DNA from: an uncultured Clostridia bacterium
GTDB taxonomy: Bacteria > Bacillota > Clostridia > UBA1381
Direction: 5' to 3'
Length of the DNA stretch: 29,533 nucleotides
Assembly (NCBI GenBank): GCA_934454035.1
Contig: CAKSFY010000016.1
Location: 1 to 29,533, forward strand
Positions within the stretch are counted from its first letter, which is position 1. Every line of letters begins with the position of its first letter. The notes beneath the pieces are model-generated. The model had not been told where the DNA came from, searched no databases, and saw nothing but the letters and a program-made list of their open reading frames with translations. The translations under genes and the position numbers were made by a program. Of this stretch, positions 1 through 5,760 are shown one piece after another.

Positions 1-710
1 TTGGTAAAAATCCGAACGTCCTTCGGAGTCGGAACTTTGACATTTTGCTGCTGCGGCTGCGGCGCCGGCTGAGACATGATATTTTTTATCAGTTCTTCGC
101 TTTGCTGCACATTCAAATGATTTCTGCATATGGTTTGTACCGCGGTCAGTTGCCTGTCCTCGTCCGGAATATTCAAAAGCGCTCTTGCGTGGCGTTCGGA
201 CAGAGAAAAATCCCGTATTATTTTTTTTACTCTCGGTGAAAGGCGTAAAAGTCTGAGTTTGTTTGCAACCGTAGACTGGCTTTTTCCGAGCTTTCGTGCC
301 AAATCGTCCTGCGTCATACCCTGTTCTCTTATCAGTTTTTGATAGCCTTCGGCTATTTCAAAAAAACACAAATCTTCACGCTGCAAATTTTCAAGGAGTG
401 CCAACAGTGCGGATTTGTTCTCATCCGCATTCATGATGATTGCCGGTATTTCTTTCATGCCGATATTTTCCGCGGCACGAAAACGCCGTTCTCCTGCGAT
501 TATTTCAAATCCGTCATCAACACGTCGGACAGATATTGGCTGAATTACCCCGAATTCCTCAATAGAAGCCGACAATTCGCGCAAGCTTATGGAATCGAAA
601 TTTTTTCGGGGCTGATACGGGTTGGGGCGAATGACCGACATTGGCAGATTAACAACACGCATTTTATCATTATTATTTGCATTAAAATATTTTTTAAAAG
701 CTTCAATCAC
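1..710 (-). CDS. noc: Nucleoid occlusion protein Noc / ParB-family CTPase, partial (C-terminus beyond left edge)
   Basis: This is a ParB/Spo0J-family DNA-binding CTPase; 236 residues lie in the window. The order is: short N-terminal segment (IEAFKKYFN), ParB N-domain with NPYQPR near 30-35 and the nucleotide-binding GERRFRA near 73-79, the ENLQRED motif near 107-113, and a helix-turn-helix near 132-155 (MTQDDLARKLGKSQSTVANK). The segment KDVRIF at the edge resembles a motif close to the C-terminus of the family, so roughly 40 residues are probably missing. There is no early ATG. I chose GTG at 708-710 because AAAGGGA lies about ten bases upstream. This start gives an amphipathic N-terminal helix like the membrane-targeting helix of Bacillus Noc. 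Lying downstream of rsmG matches the usual noc position. ParB/Spo0J itself is the main alternative. ATG at 660-662 is a weaker start. Confidence 0.85.
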   Translation of the reverse strand, partial: MIEAFKKYFNANNNDKMRVVNLPMSVIRPNPYQPRKNFDSISLRELSASIEEFGVIQPISVRRVDDGFEIIAGERRFRAAENIGMKEIPAIIMNADENKSALLALLENLQREDLCFFEIAEGYQKLIREQGMTQDDLARKLGKSQSTVANKLRLLRLSPRVKKIIRDFSLSERHARALLNIPDEDRQLTAVQTICRNHLNVQQSEELIKNIMSQPAPQPQQQNVKVPTPKDVRIFT

Positions 711-824
711 TGTTTTGCCGTCCCTTTCTTTTCGTTTATTTCCGGGGCGCACTTTGCGGCAGTTCGGGGTTGTAATATGGCAGTAGAACTGCCGCACGCG
801 CATCTCGGTGGGTGGAAGGTCATT

Positions 825-880
825 TGTGAATAAAAGTATATTTATTCACACGGATATTATTCATATCCGGATTATCAAGA
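825..880. repeat. DnaA-box-like nonamers, inverted pair plus 15-base-spaced series
   Basis: TGTGAATAAA (825-834) and TTTATTCACA (841-850) form a perfect 10-base inverted repeat around a six-base centre. Each arm contains TTATTCACA, one mismatch from the DnaA box TTATCCACA. On the plus strand TTATTCACA (842-850), TTATTCATA (857-865) and TTATCAAGA (872-880) start exactly 15 bases apart, with progressively weaker matches. These could be DnaA sites, another regulator's operator, or chance in AT-rich DNA. Confidence 0.4.
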
Positions 881-910
881 TAAGGCAGAAAGGGGAATAA
901 AATTATAAAA

Positions 911-975
911 GGTATAATTGGGAGCAGTATACCTTAAATAGCTTTAGTTTACTGCCTTACAATTCCAATTATACC
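911..975. repeat. Long-spaced inverted repeat upstream of noc
   Basis: GGTATAATTGG (911-921) and CCAATTATACC (965-975) are perfect 11-base inverted arms. Nested inside, GCAGTA (924-929) can pair with TACTGC (950-955). Each arm carries a TATAAT reading outward from the noc side or toward it, so the element may be a promoter/operator rather than only a hairpin. No transposase or target duplication was seen. Confidence 0.55.
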
Positions 976-976
976 A
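968..976 (-). promoter_or_regulatory. Candidate extended -10 promoter for noc
   Basis: Read on the minus strand, this is TGGTATAAT, an extended -10 (TGn plus perfect TATAAT). There is no recognisable -35 seventeen bases upstream (CTTTCT). Transcription would start near 961 and run through the repeats into noc. Confidence 0.35.
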
Positions 977-1027
977 CAAATTCTGAAAAAAGAAAGAAAA
1001 ATCGTTTGACAAGAAATGACAATATTT

Positions 1028-1765
1028 TTACTTTTTGACGCCTTTTTTTAAATTATAGCAATTATCGAGCGGATTTTTTGTCGGGATTCCTGCTTTTCTG
1101 GGGTATTGCAGGGGAGTTTGTCTTACTTTTTTTACAATAATTATTTTATGTGAAAGGTCGGAATAAGGAATTTTCACATTTGCAACCTCTTTAACTTCTC
1201 CGCCGAGAATATGAATTGCCCTTTTTGCGTTATCAAGTTCTTCATCGGCAAGCGGCCCTTTTAGCGCAAGAAAATAACCGCCGATTTTCAGATATGGTAT
1301 GCATAATTCGGAAAGCGCGGTCATATTTGCAACAGCACGTGAAACAACGGTGTCAAATTTTGCACGCAGAGCTCCTCTTGCCCTGTCCTCCGCGCGTGCA
1401 TGAACAAATTCTATTCCGTCTAAATTAAGAGCTGAGGAAACTTCTTTTAAAAATGTAATTCTTTTGTTGAGCGAATCGAGCAGGGTGAGCGATATTTCCG
1501 GCTTTGCAATTTTTAAAACAAGACCGGGAAAGCCTGCACCGGTGCCGACATCAATAACATTTTTACCGATATATCCGGTAGTTATTGCACTCATACTGTC
1601 CAGAAAATGCTTTACCGCAATTCCTTCTTCATCGCATATTGCGGTCAGGTTGATTTTCTCATTCCATTCCGTCAGCAGACGGCTGTATTCTTTTAATTGA
1701 TTTATTTGTTCTTCGTTAAGCGGAACTCCAAGCTCAGCGCTTCCGCTTTTTAGTATATCAGTCAT
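1028..1765 (-). CDS. rsmG: 16S rRNA (guanine527-N7)-methyltransferase RsmG (GidB)
   Basis: RsmG uses S-adenosylmethionine to methylate N7 of G527 in 16S rRNA. Residues 70-81 give the SAM-binding loop (VIDVGTGAGFPG), D97 ends the second strand (LTLLDS), and the family segment VVSRAVA lies at 140-146. At 245 residues the length is normal. The start ATG (1763-1765) has GGAG eight bases upstream. In many Firmicutes the gene follows mnmG; here the upstream neighbour is instead a divergent gene, so rsmG has its own weak promoter candidate. noc lies downstream on the same strand after a 317-base gap. The coding sequence contains a half-perfect parS-like site at 1336-1346. Confidence 0.95.
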   Translation of the reverse strand: MTDILKSGSAELGVPLNEEQINQLKEYSRLLTEWNEKINLTAICDEEGIAVKHFLDSMSAITTGYIGKNVIDVGTGAGFPGLVLKIAKPEISLTLLDSLNKRITFLKEVSSALNLDGIEFVHARAEDRARGALRAKFDTVVSRAVANMTALSELCIPYLKIGGYFLALKGPLADEELDNAKRAIHILGGEVKEVANVKIPYSDLSHKIIIVKKVRQTPLQYPRKAGIPTKNPLDNCYNLKKGVKK

Positions 1766-1815
1766 TGCAGATCTCCGTTTCTTCCGCCCGGTGAGGCTTT
1801 TGTTTATCTTATATT

Positions 1816-1844
1816 ATGGTATCACAATATTGTATTTTTTTCAA
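1816..1844 (-). promoter_or_regulatory. Candidate sigma-A promoter of rsmG
   Basis: On the minus strand TTGAAA (1839-1844) is followed after 17 bases by TACCAT (1816-1821). The -35 is good and the -10 matches four of six positions. It faces rsmG in the divergent gap. Confidence 0.35.
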
Positions 1845-1864
1845 TACTTTTTTGTTTAAATTTA

Positions 1865-1893
1865 TTGATTTGTTCGGAATGATATGGTATACT
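1865..1893 (+). promoter_or_regulatory. Sigma-A promoter of the 1925 gene
   Basis: TTGATT (1865-1870) is followed after exactly 17 bases by TATACT (1888-1893). A short leader and GGAG then precede the ATG at 1925. Confidence 0.65.
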
Positions 1894-1924
1894 TATAATA
1901 TAAAGCATAATCGGAGATGATGAA

Positions 1925-2479
1925 ATGAATAAAAACAAAAAAAGAGCAATAACGATTATTTCGGTTATTTTGGGTGTTATTGTTGTATTCCTGGCAAGCG
2001 GAGCAGGGGTATATCACTTTTATGTAAAGCCCAAGCTTGAATCAGTGGTTGAGCGAGCCGGAGACGATAACGGAATTGACGCCAATAAAATATTGGATGA
2101 GGTGGAACAGACAATCCAGGAGGAGGATGTTCAGAACTACATAAATGAAAACAATCCGAATGAATCGGAGGAGCTGAAAGCTGCAATAGAAGAAGCAAAA
2201 CAGCGCAATGAGCAGCAAAAGCAGGAAGAACAGGCACAGACGAACCAAAAACCGAAAACAAAATATGAAAAAATAAAAGAGCAGGTAGCACCTGCCGATT
2301 TAAAGGACGGAATGGCGCTTGCTTCAAAGGTTGACGCCGGATATATTCTGGGTCTTTTGAGCGGAGGACTTACTCCGGAGGAAAAACATGAATTAAAAAC
2401 ATATCTGACGTCCAGACTGTCGGGGGCTGAAATTTCAAGAGGTATTCAGCTTTTTTCAAAATATTCATATCTGCTTTAG
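1925..2479 (+). CDS. Membrane-anchored protein of unknown function with coiled linker
   Basis: I do not recognise a named function. The 184-residue protein starts with lysines and then one hydrophobic segment (about residues 9-31), so it is probably a single-pass membrane protein with its bulk outside. A Glu/Gln-rich, likely helical stretch with little hydrophobic content follows (about 60-115). The compact C-terminal domain of about 60 residues contains LLSGGLTPEEKHELK and ends LFSKYSYLL. It is monocistronic: it has its own promoter, the divergent neighbour is rsmG and the convergent neighbour is folC. GGAG lies about nine bases before the ATG. Similar short anchored proteins with a TPEEK-type C-terminal domain occur in Clostridia as far as I recall, without a known role. 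Confidence 0.75.
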   Translation: MNKNKKRAITIISVILGVIVVFLASGAGVYHFYVKPKLESVVERAGDDNGIDANKILDEVEQTIQEEDVQNYINENNPNESEELKAAIEEAKQRNEQQKQEEQAQTNQKPKTKYEKIKEQVAPADLKDGMALASKVDAGYILGLLSGGLTPEEKHELKTYLTSRLSGAEISRGIQLFSKYSYLL

Positions 2480-2500
2480 AAATAGATTTGACTATTTAAG

Positions 2501-3721
2501 CTATGGCAAGTCCTTGTAAAGATAAAGCGAGCCGCATATGACCGTGAGCTTGCTCTCTGCCTTTACAAGGGCTTCTTTTATATTGCGGCAGGGTATTGCA
2601 TTAAGCTTTTCGGCATTGAGCCTCAGAGCAAGCTTTTCAGCTGTTTCCGAGCGCGGATTGTTTTCGACTCCGACGGTGAAAACAGATGCGTTTTCGTAGG
2701 AGCGGCTGATTATTTCAGCTGCTCCGGCGATGTCCTTGTCTGCCATCATGCCTATAATAAATGTCGGACGACGGTCCGGGAAATATCTTTTTAAGTTTTT
2801 CATAAGTGCGCTCATTCCGTTAGGGTTGTGTGCGCCGTCAAAAATCAGATTTTCTTTTAAAAGCTCAAGTCTGCCGGGATTTGCAGCATGAGCGATTCCA
2901 AAAATAATATCGGTATTGCTTATACCGAGCGCGAGTGCGGTTTCGATTGCAATGCATGCATTTTCAATCTGATGATACCCGGAAATTCCGATTTTTATAT
3001 TTTTTAAGTCCTTGTATGATATAAACTCATTCATTCCATCCGGCTCGCCGACGGTCGGAGCATCACACACAAAGAGCGGATTTTCCTTTTCGCGGCAGGT
3101 ATTTTTAAGCACGTTCATTATATCATCGGATTGAGGATAGGTTACGCATATGCCGCCTTTTTTTATTATGCCGGCCTTTTGCTGCGCAATCTCCGAAAGG
3201 GTGTTGCCCAGATAGGCGGTGTGATCCTTTGCAATTTGGGTAATGACCGAGGCAAGCGGCGCCGGTATTACATTTGTTGCGTCACGTGTTCCGCCAAGGC
3301 CTGTTTCGAGAATTACAATATCGCATTTTTTTTCTTTGAAATAGCAAAAAGCCGAGGCTGTCCATATTTCAAACTGAGTCGGAGCATCTCCGATTTTTTC
3401 TTTGACTTTTTCGGAAGCTTTTTCGGCAGTATCCAGCAGTTTATTGATTTCGGCTTCGGAAATCTCGCTGCCGTCAATCGAAATTCTTTCGCATACGCTC
3501 ACCAGATTGGGGGATATATATTTTCCGCATTTGTATCCGGCGTGTGTGAATATCTCCTGCAAAAAGGCACATACAGAGCCTTTCCCGTTTGTGCCGGCAA
3601 TATGGATGAATTTTAAATCCTTTTCCGGGTGACCGAGAAAATCAAGGAGTGTTGTTATTCCCTCAAGCTGCAAATGTGCAATTGCCTGAAAACTGTTTGC
3701 ATATGCTTTAAAATCCGACAT
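2501..3721 (-). CDS. folC: Folylpolyglutamate synthase / dihydrofolate synthase FolC
   Basis: FolC adds glutamate to dihydropteroate and/or to tetrahydrofolates, trapping the cofactor in the cytoplasm. The Mur-ligase-type P-loop IAGTNGKGS lies at residues 41-49, followed by the folate-loop region SPNLVSVCERI (70-80), the ETGLGGTRDATN segment (139-150) and the catalytic DGAHNP near residue 296. The length of 406 residues is normal. It lies 15 bases downstream of folT on the same strand, so the THF riboswitch probably controls both. Whether it also makes dihydrofolate is not decidable; no folP, folK or folB is in view, which would fit a folate-salvaging organism. Confidence 0.95.
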   Translation of the reverse strand: MSDFKAYANSFQAIAHLQLEGITTLLDFLGHPEKDLKFIHIAGTNGKGSVCAFLQEIFTHAGYKCGKYISPNLVSVCERISIDGSEISEAEINKLLDTAEKASEKVKEKIGDAPTQFEIWTASAFCYFKEKKCDIVILETGLGGTRDATNVIPAPLASVITQIAKDHTAYLGNTLSEIAQQKAGIIKKGGICVTYPQSDDIMNVLKNTCREKENPLFVCDAPTVGEPDGMNEFISYKDLKNIKIGISGYHQIENACIAIETALALGISNTDIIFGIAHAANPGRLELLKENLIFDGAHNPNGMSALMKNLKRYFPDRRPTFIIGMMADKDIAGAAEIISRSYENASVFTVGVENNPRSETAEKLALRLNAEKLNAIPCRNIKEALVKAESKLTVICGSLYLYKDLP

Positions 3722-3736
3722 TTTGATGAAAATCTC

Positions 3737-4270
3737 CTATCTTGCAAACCGCCCGAGCGGTTTTTTTAAATATTTGTTAATTATATTTATTCCGATAATC
3801 TGCGCAGGAAGATTGACGCATGCTGCCAATACTCTGCCCCAAACTATTGCGCCGAAGCCTTTCGGAACGCCGACAACATATATAAAGTACAGATAAAGCC
3901 AAAATGAAGTCAGCAGCAGATTGACAAACACAAATTGTATTAGAACGCATAGAGAAAGCTTAACCGGGCTTAATTCGCGTCTGAAGAGCATAAGTCCGAA
4001 TCCGAAGCCGTACAGAAATTCGCTTATTGTCAGCGGAAAGAAATAGACCATTCCTCTTGAGAAAAGAAGCATGCCGAGAAAATCCGCCATAGCTCCGACA
4101 ATTCCTCCGCCGACAGGACCTAAAAGCATGCCGGAAATCGCAACAGGTACAAAACCGAGCGATATTCTTATGCTTGCGGTACCGAAAGACATCAGGCGGA
4201 CAAAAACAATCTGAAGCGCAATCAAAAGTGCGCAGGAAACTACGGTGCGTGTGTTTAAATGTTTGTTCAT
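3737..4270 (-). CDS. folT: Folate ECF transporter S component FolT
   Basis: FolT is the substrate-binding integral membrane subunit of an energy-coupling-factor folate importer. The 177-residue protein is almost entirely hydrophobic with about six membrane helices, the S-component fold. Near the N-terminus are the helix-1 alanine-rich pattern (SCALLIALQIVFVRL) and the loop segment RISLGFVPVAISG typical of the FolT group. The ATG at 4268-4270 has AGAAAGGA nine bases upstream. A THF riboswitch in the leader and folC downstream identify the substrate by context. It carries no ATPase, so it must share the EcfA1-A2-T module, which is encoded at 19638-22169. Confidence 0.93.
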   Translation of the reverse strand: MNKHLNTRTVVSCALLIALQIVFVRLMSFGTASIRISLGFVPVAISGMLLGPVGGGIVGAMADFLGMLLFSRGMVYFFPLTISEFLYGFGFGLMLFRRELSPVKLSLCVLIQFVFVNLLLTSFWLYLYFIYVVGVPKGFGAIVWGRVLAACVNLPAQIIGINIINKYLKKPLGRFAR

Positions 4271-4279
4271 AATAAAAAA

Positions 4280-4309
4280 TCCTTTCTATAGCATTACTAC
4301 AAAAAGGAC
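4280..4309 (-). promoter_or_regulatory. Expression platform: Shine-Dalgarno sequestering hairpin of folT
   Basis: In the RNA, UCCUUU (from 4308-4303) can pair with the ribosome site AAAGGA (from 4285-4280) across about 17 bases, with extra wobble pairs on both sides. The same GUCCUUUU (4309-4302) is also complementary to AAAAGGAC inside the aptamer (4398-4391). The two pairings exclude each other. This suggests control of translation start; no U-run terminator is present. Confidence 0.65.
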
Positions 4310-4327
4310 AATATTAATCGATCTTGC

Positions 4328-4428
4328 AGCAACGGAATGCGGAAACCGTACCGCAAGCCGAATGGCTTTTCGTAGAAAAGGCAACTTCCCGTCCTTTTCT
4401 CACTTAACGCACGGATTCCTACTTTGCT
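4328..4428 (-). promoter_or_regulatory. Tetrahydrofolate (THF) riboswitch aptamer
   Basis: The RNA shows the conserved THF-I elements in order: AGUAGG, UGCGUUAAGUG, a stem AGAAAAGG (4400-4393) closing on CCUUUUCU (4381-4374) around ACGGGAAGUUG, then ACGAAAAGCC, GCGGUACGG, GCAUUCCGUUGCU. P1 is AGCAA (4428-4424) with UUGCU (4332-4328). P2 is GGAAUCCG with CGGUUUCC, one mismatch. It lies directly in front of folT-folC. Confidence 0.93.
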
Positions 4429-4436
4429 TTTTTCTT

Positions 4437-4465
4437 AGTGTATCATATTGGGACAGATATGTCAA
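4437..4465 (-). promoter_or_regulatory. Sigma-A promoter of the THF riboswitch-folT-folC unit
   Basis: On the minus strand a perfect TTGACA (4460-4465) is followed after 17 bases by TACACT (4437-4442). The predicted start near 4430 is just before the first aptamer stem, so the transcript begins almost directly with the riboswitch. Confidence 0.85.
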
Positions 4466-4540
4466 TAATTTTTCGGAAAATACGGATAAATTAACAATAA
4501 TTCGGAAAAAATAGAGCAAAAAAGAGGAGATGTTTACAGA

Positions 4541-5482
4541 ATGTTCAGAGGAAAAGTAGTTATTGTCGGCGCAGGTTTTGTCGGCTCAACAAGTGCGTAT
4601 TCGATTATGCTCAGCGGAATATTTTCGCAGATTGTCATAATTGATATAAACAAGGCTAAAGCAGAGGGTGACGCAATGGATATTGCACACGGGGTTTCTT
4701 TTGTCAAACCGGTTTCGGTAAAGGCAGGCGATTACGAGGATTGCCGCGACGCGGATATTGTTATTATTACTGCCGGAGCAGGGCAAAGAGTAGGCGAAAC
4801 CAGGCTGGATTTATTAAAACGCAACTTGGATATAATGAAATCGATTGTGGACAGTATAATGAAATATGCTCCGGATGATGTTATACTTTTGACTGTGACA
4901 AATCCGGTGGACATTTTAACATATGCAGTCTATAAGCTGTCGGGACTCCCGAAAAATCAGGTGCTCGGTTCGGGTACGGTGCTGGATACTTCACGTCTTA
5001 AATATATGATAAGCCAAAAAACGGGCATAGACGCGCGAAACTGCCACACATATATTATCGGCGAGCATGGCGACAGTGAAGTTGCGGCATGGAGTATTAC
5101 CAATATAGGCGGAATGTCTATGCATGAATTTTGCAGATACAGCGGCAAATGTGAGTTGAATGACCTTGATAAAATGTATAATGAGGTTAAAAATTCCGCT
5201 TATGAAATTATTGAGAAAAAGGGTGCGACTTATTATGCAATTGCGGCTGCGGTTACGAAGATTGCAGAATGTATTGCAGGCGATGAGAACTCAATTCTGA
5301 CAGTTTCGGGGGTATTTGACGGGCAGTACGGGCTGGACGGAGTTTCATTGTCCGTTCCGACAAAGGTAGGGGGAGAAGGAATTGAAAATATTCTGGAGGT
5401 GCCTTTCAGCCGGGAGGAAATGAAAGGTCTCAGAGACTCTGCCGAAACGCTGAGAAAGCTTATAAAGGAATTAAAGCTATGA
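4541..5482 (+). CDS. ldh: L-lactate dehydrogenase
   Basis: Ldh reduces pyruvate to L-lactate with NADH in fermentation. The 313-residue protein has the Rossmann loop GAGFVG at 10-15, the NAD-selecting acidic D35 (IIDIN), Q82 in GQRVGETR at the LDH-specific position (Arg in malate dehydrogenases), TNPVD at 120-124 and the catalytic His176 in GEHGDSE. The start follows GAGGAG by about ten bases. A short gene of unknown function overlaps its stop by four bases (ATGA). No clear promoter was seen between it and the divergent folT promoter, so the exact start of transcription is open. Confidence 0.96.
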   Translation: MFRGKVVIVGAGFVGSTSAYSIMLSGIFSQIVIIDINKAKAEGDAMDIAHGVSFVKPVSVKAGDYEDCRDADIVIITAGAGQRVGETRLDLLKRNLDIMKSIVDSIMKYAPDDVILLTVTNPVDILTYAVYKLSGLPKNQVLGSGTVLDTSRLKYMISQKTGIDARNCHTYIIGEHGDSEVAAWSITNIGGMSMHEFCRYSGKCELNDLDKMYNEVKNSAYEIIEKKGATYYAIAAAVTKIAECIAGDENSILTVSGVFDGQYGLDGVSLSVPTKVGGEGIENILEVPFSREEMKGLRDSAETLRKLIKELKL

Positions 5483-5715
5483 GAAAAAGTAAATTGATTA
5501 TTTTGGGAATATGCCTTTTTTTCGGCGGAATAAGACTGGAAATTTTAAAATCAGCTGCTTTAAAAAGATTTGAGAGGCGAATGAAAAAAGGAAAACCGCT
5601 ATCCGATTTTGTAAGCGTTAAGCTTGAAAAGAAAATTGAAGCCATGACGGCTGCGTGGAAAAAAACCGAGCAAAAATATTCAAAAATGTATAATGAAAAT
5701 ACCGCCTGCATATAA
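5479..5715 (+). CDS. Small basic protein of unknown function, coupled to ldh
   Basis: I do not recognise this 78-residue protein. Its ATG overlaps the ldh stop as ATGA, which suggests translational coupling. The N-terminus is lysine-rich followed by a short hydrophobic stretch (LIILGICLFFGGI, about residues 6-18), then a charged helical region rich in Lys and Glu. It may be a small membrane-associated protein or a non-cleaved signal anchor. Its TAA lies in the loop of the terminator hairpin at 5702-5726, so translation runs into the terminator. The frame carries no database-recognisable motif that I know; a chance ORF is possible but the overlap and position favour a gene. Confidence 0.55.
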   Translation: MRKSKLIILGICLFFGGIRLEILKSAALKRFERRMKKGKPLSDFVSVKLEKKIEAMTAAWKKTEQKYSKMYNENTACI

Positions 5716-5726
5716 ACAGCAGGCGG
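5702..5726. terminator. Bidirectional terminator between the ldh unit and thrC
   Basis: CCGCCTGC (5702-5709) and GCAGGCGG (5719-5726) form a perfect eight-base stem around a nine-base loop. Flanking TGAAAAT and ATTTTCA extend the symmetry past one mismatch and supply T-rich tails on both strands, which suits the convergent ldh unit and thrC. Confidence 0.85.
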
Positions 5727-5760
5727 CATTTTCATTTATTAAATTTTATCTTTTGTAAGC

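Larger units (their letters stand above)
711..1027. other. 317-base gap between noc and rsmG, rich in inverted repeats
   Basis: No credible gene was found here. The AT-rich gap holds an inverted pair of TTATTCACA-like nonamers (825-850), a small palindrome CGGATAT/ATATCCG (851-857 with 863-869) and a long-spaced inverted repeat (911-975). A minus-strand extended -10 lies in the right arm of that repeat. The stretch 976-1027 has no visible structure apart from A/G-rich sequence. Confidence 0.7.

Noticed and set aside
339..833. Plus-strand 164-codon ORF
   Set aside because: It is the shadow of the noc gene on the other strand and has no ribosome site or family pattern.
711..1027. A transposon-like element at the inverted repeats
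   Set aside because: No transposase, no flanking target duplication, and arms of only 11 bases.
2480..2497. AAATAG/CTATTT inverted repeat between the convergent 1925 gene and folC
   Set aside because: Six AT-rich base pairs with no T-run; too weak to call a terminator.
3277..3292. CACGTG inside folC as a parS site
   Set aside because: Only the six-base core and a few flanking bases match the 16-base parS; both flanks are poor.
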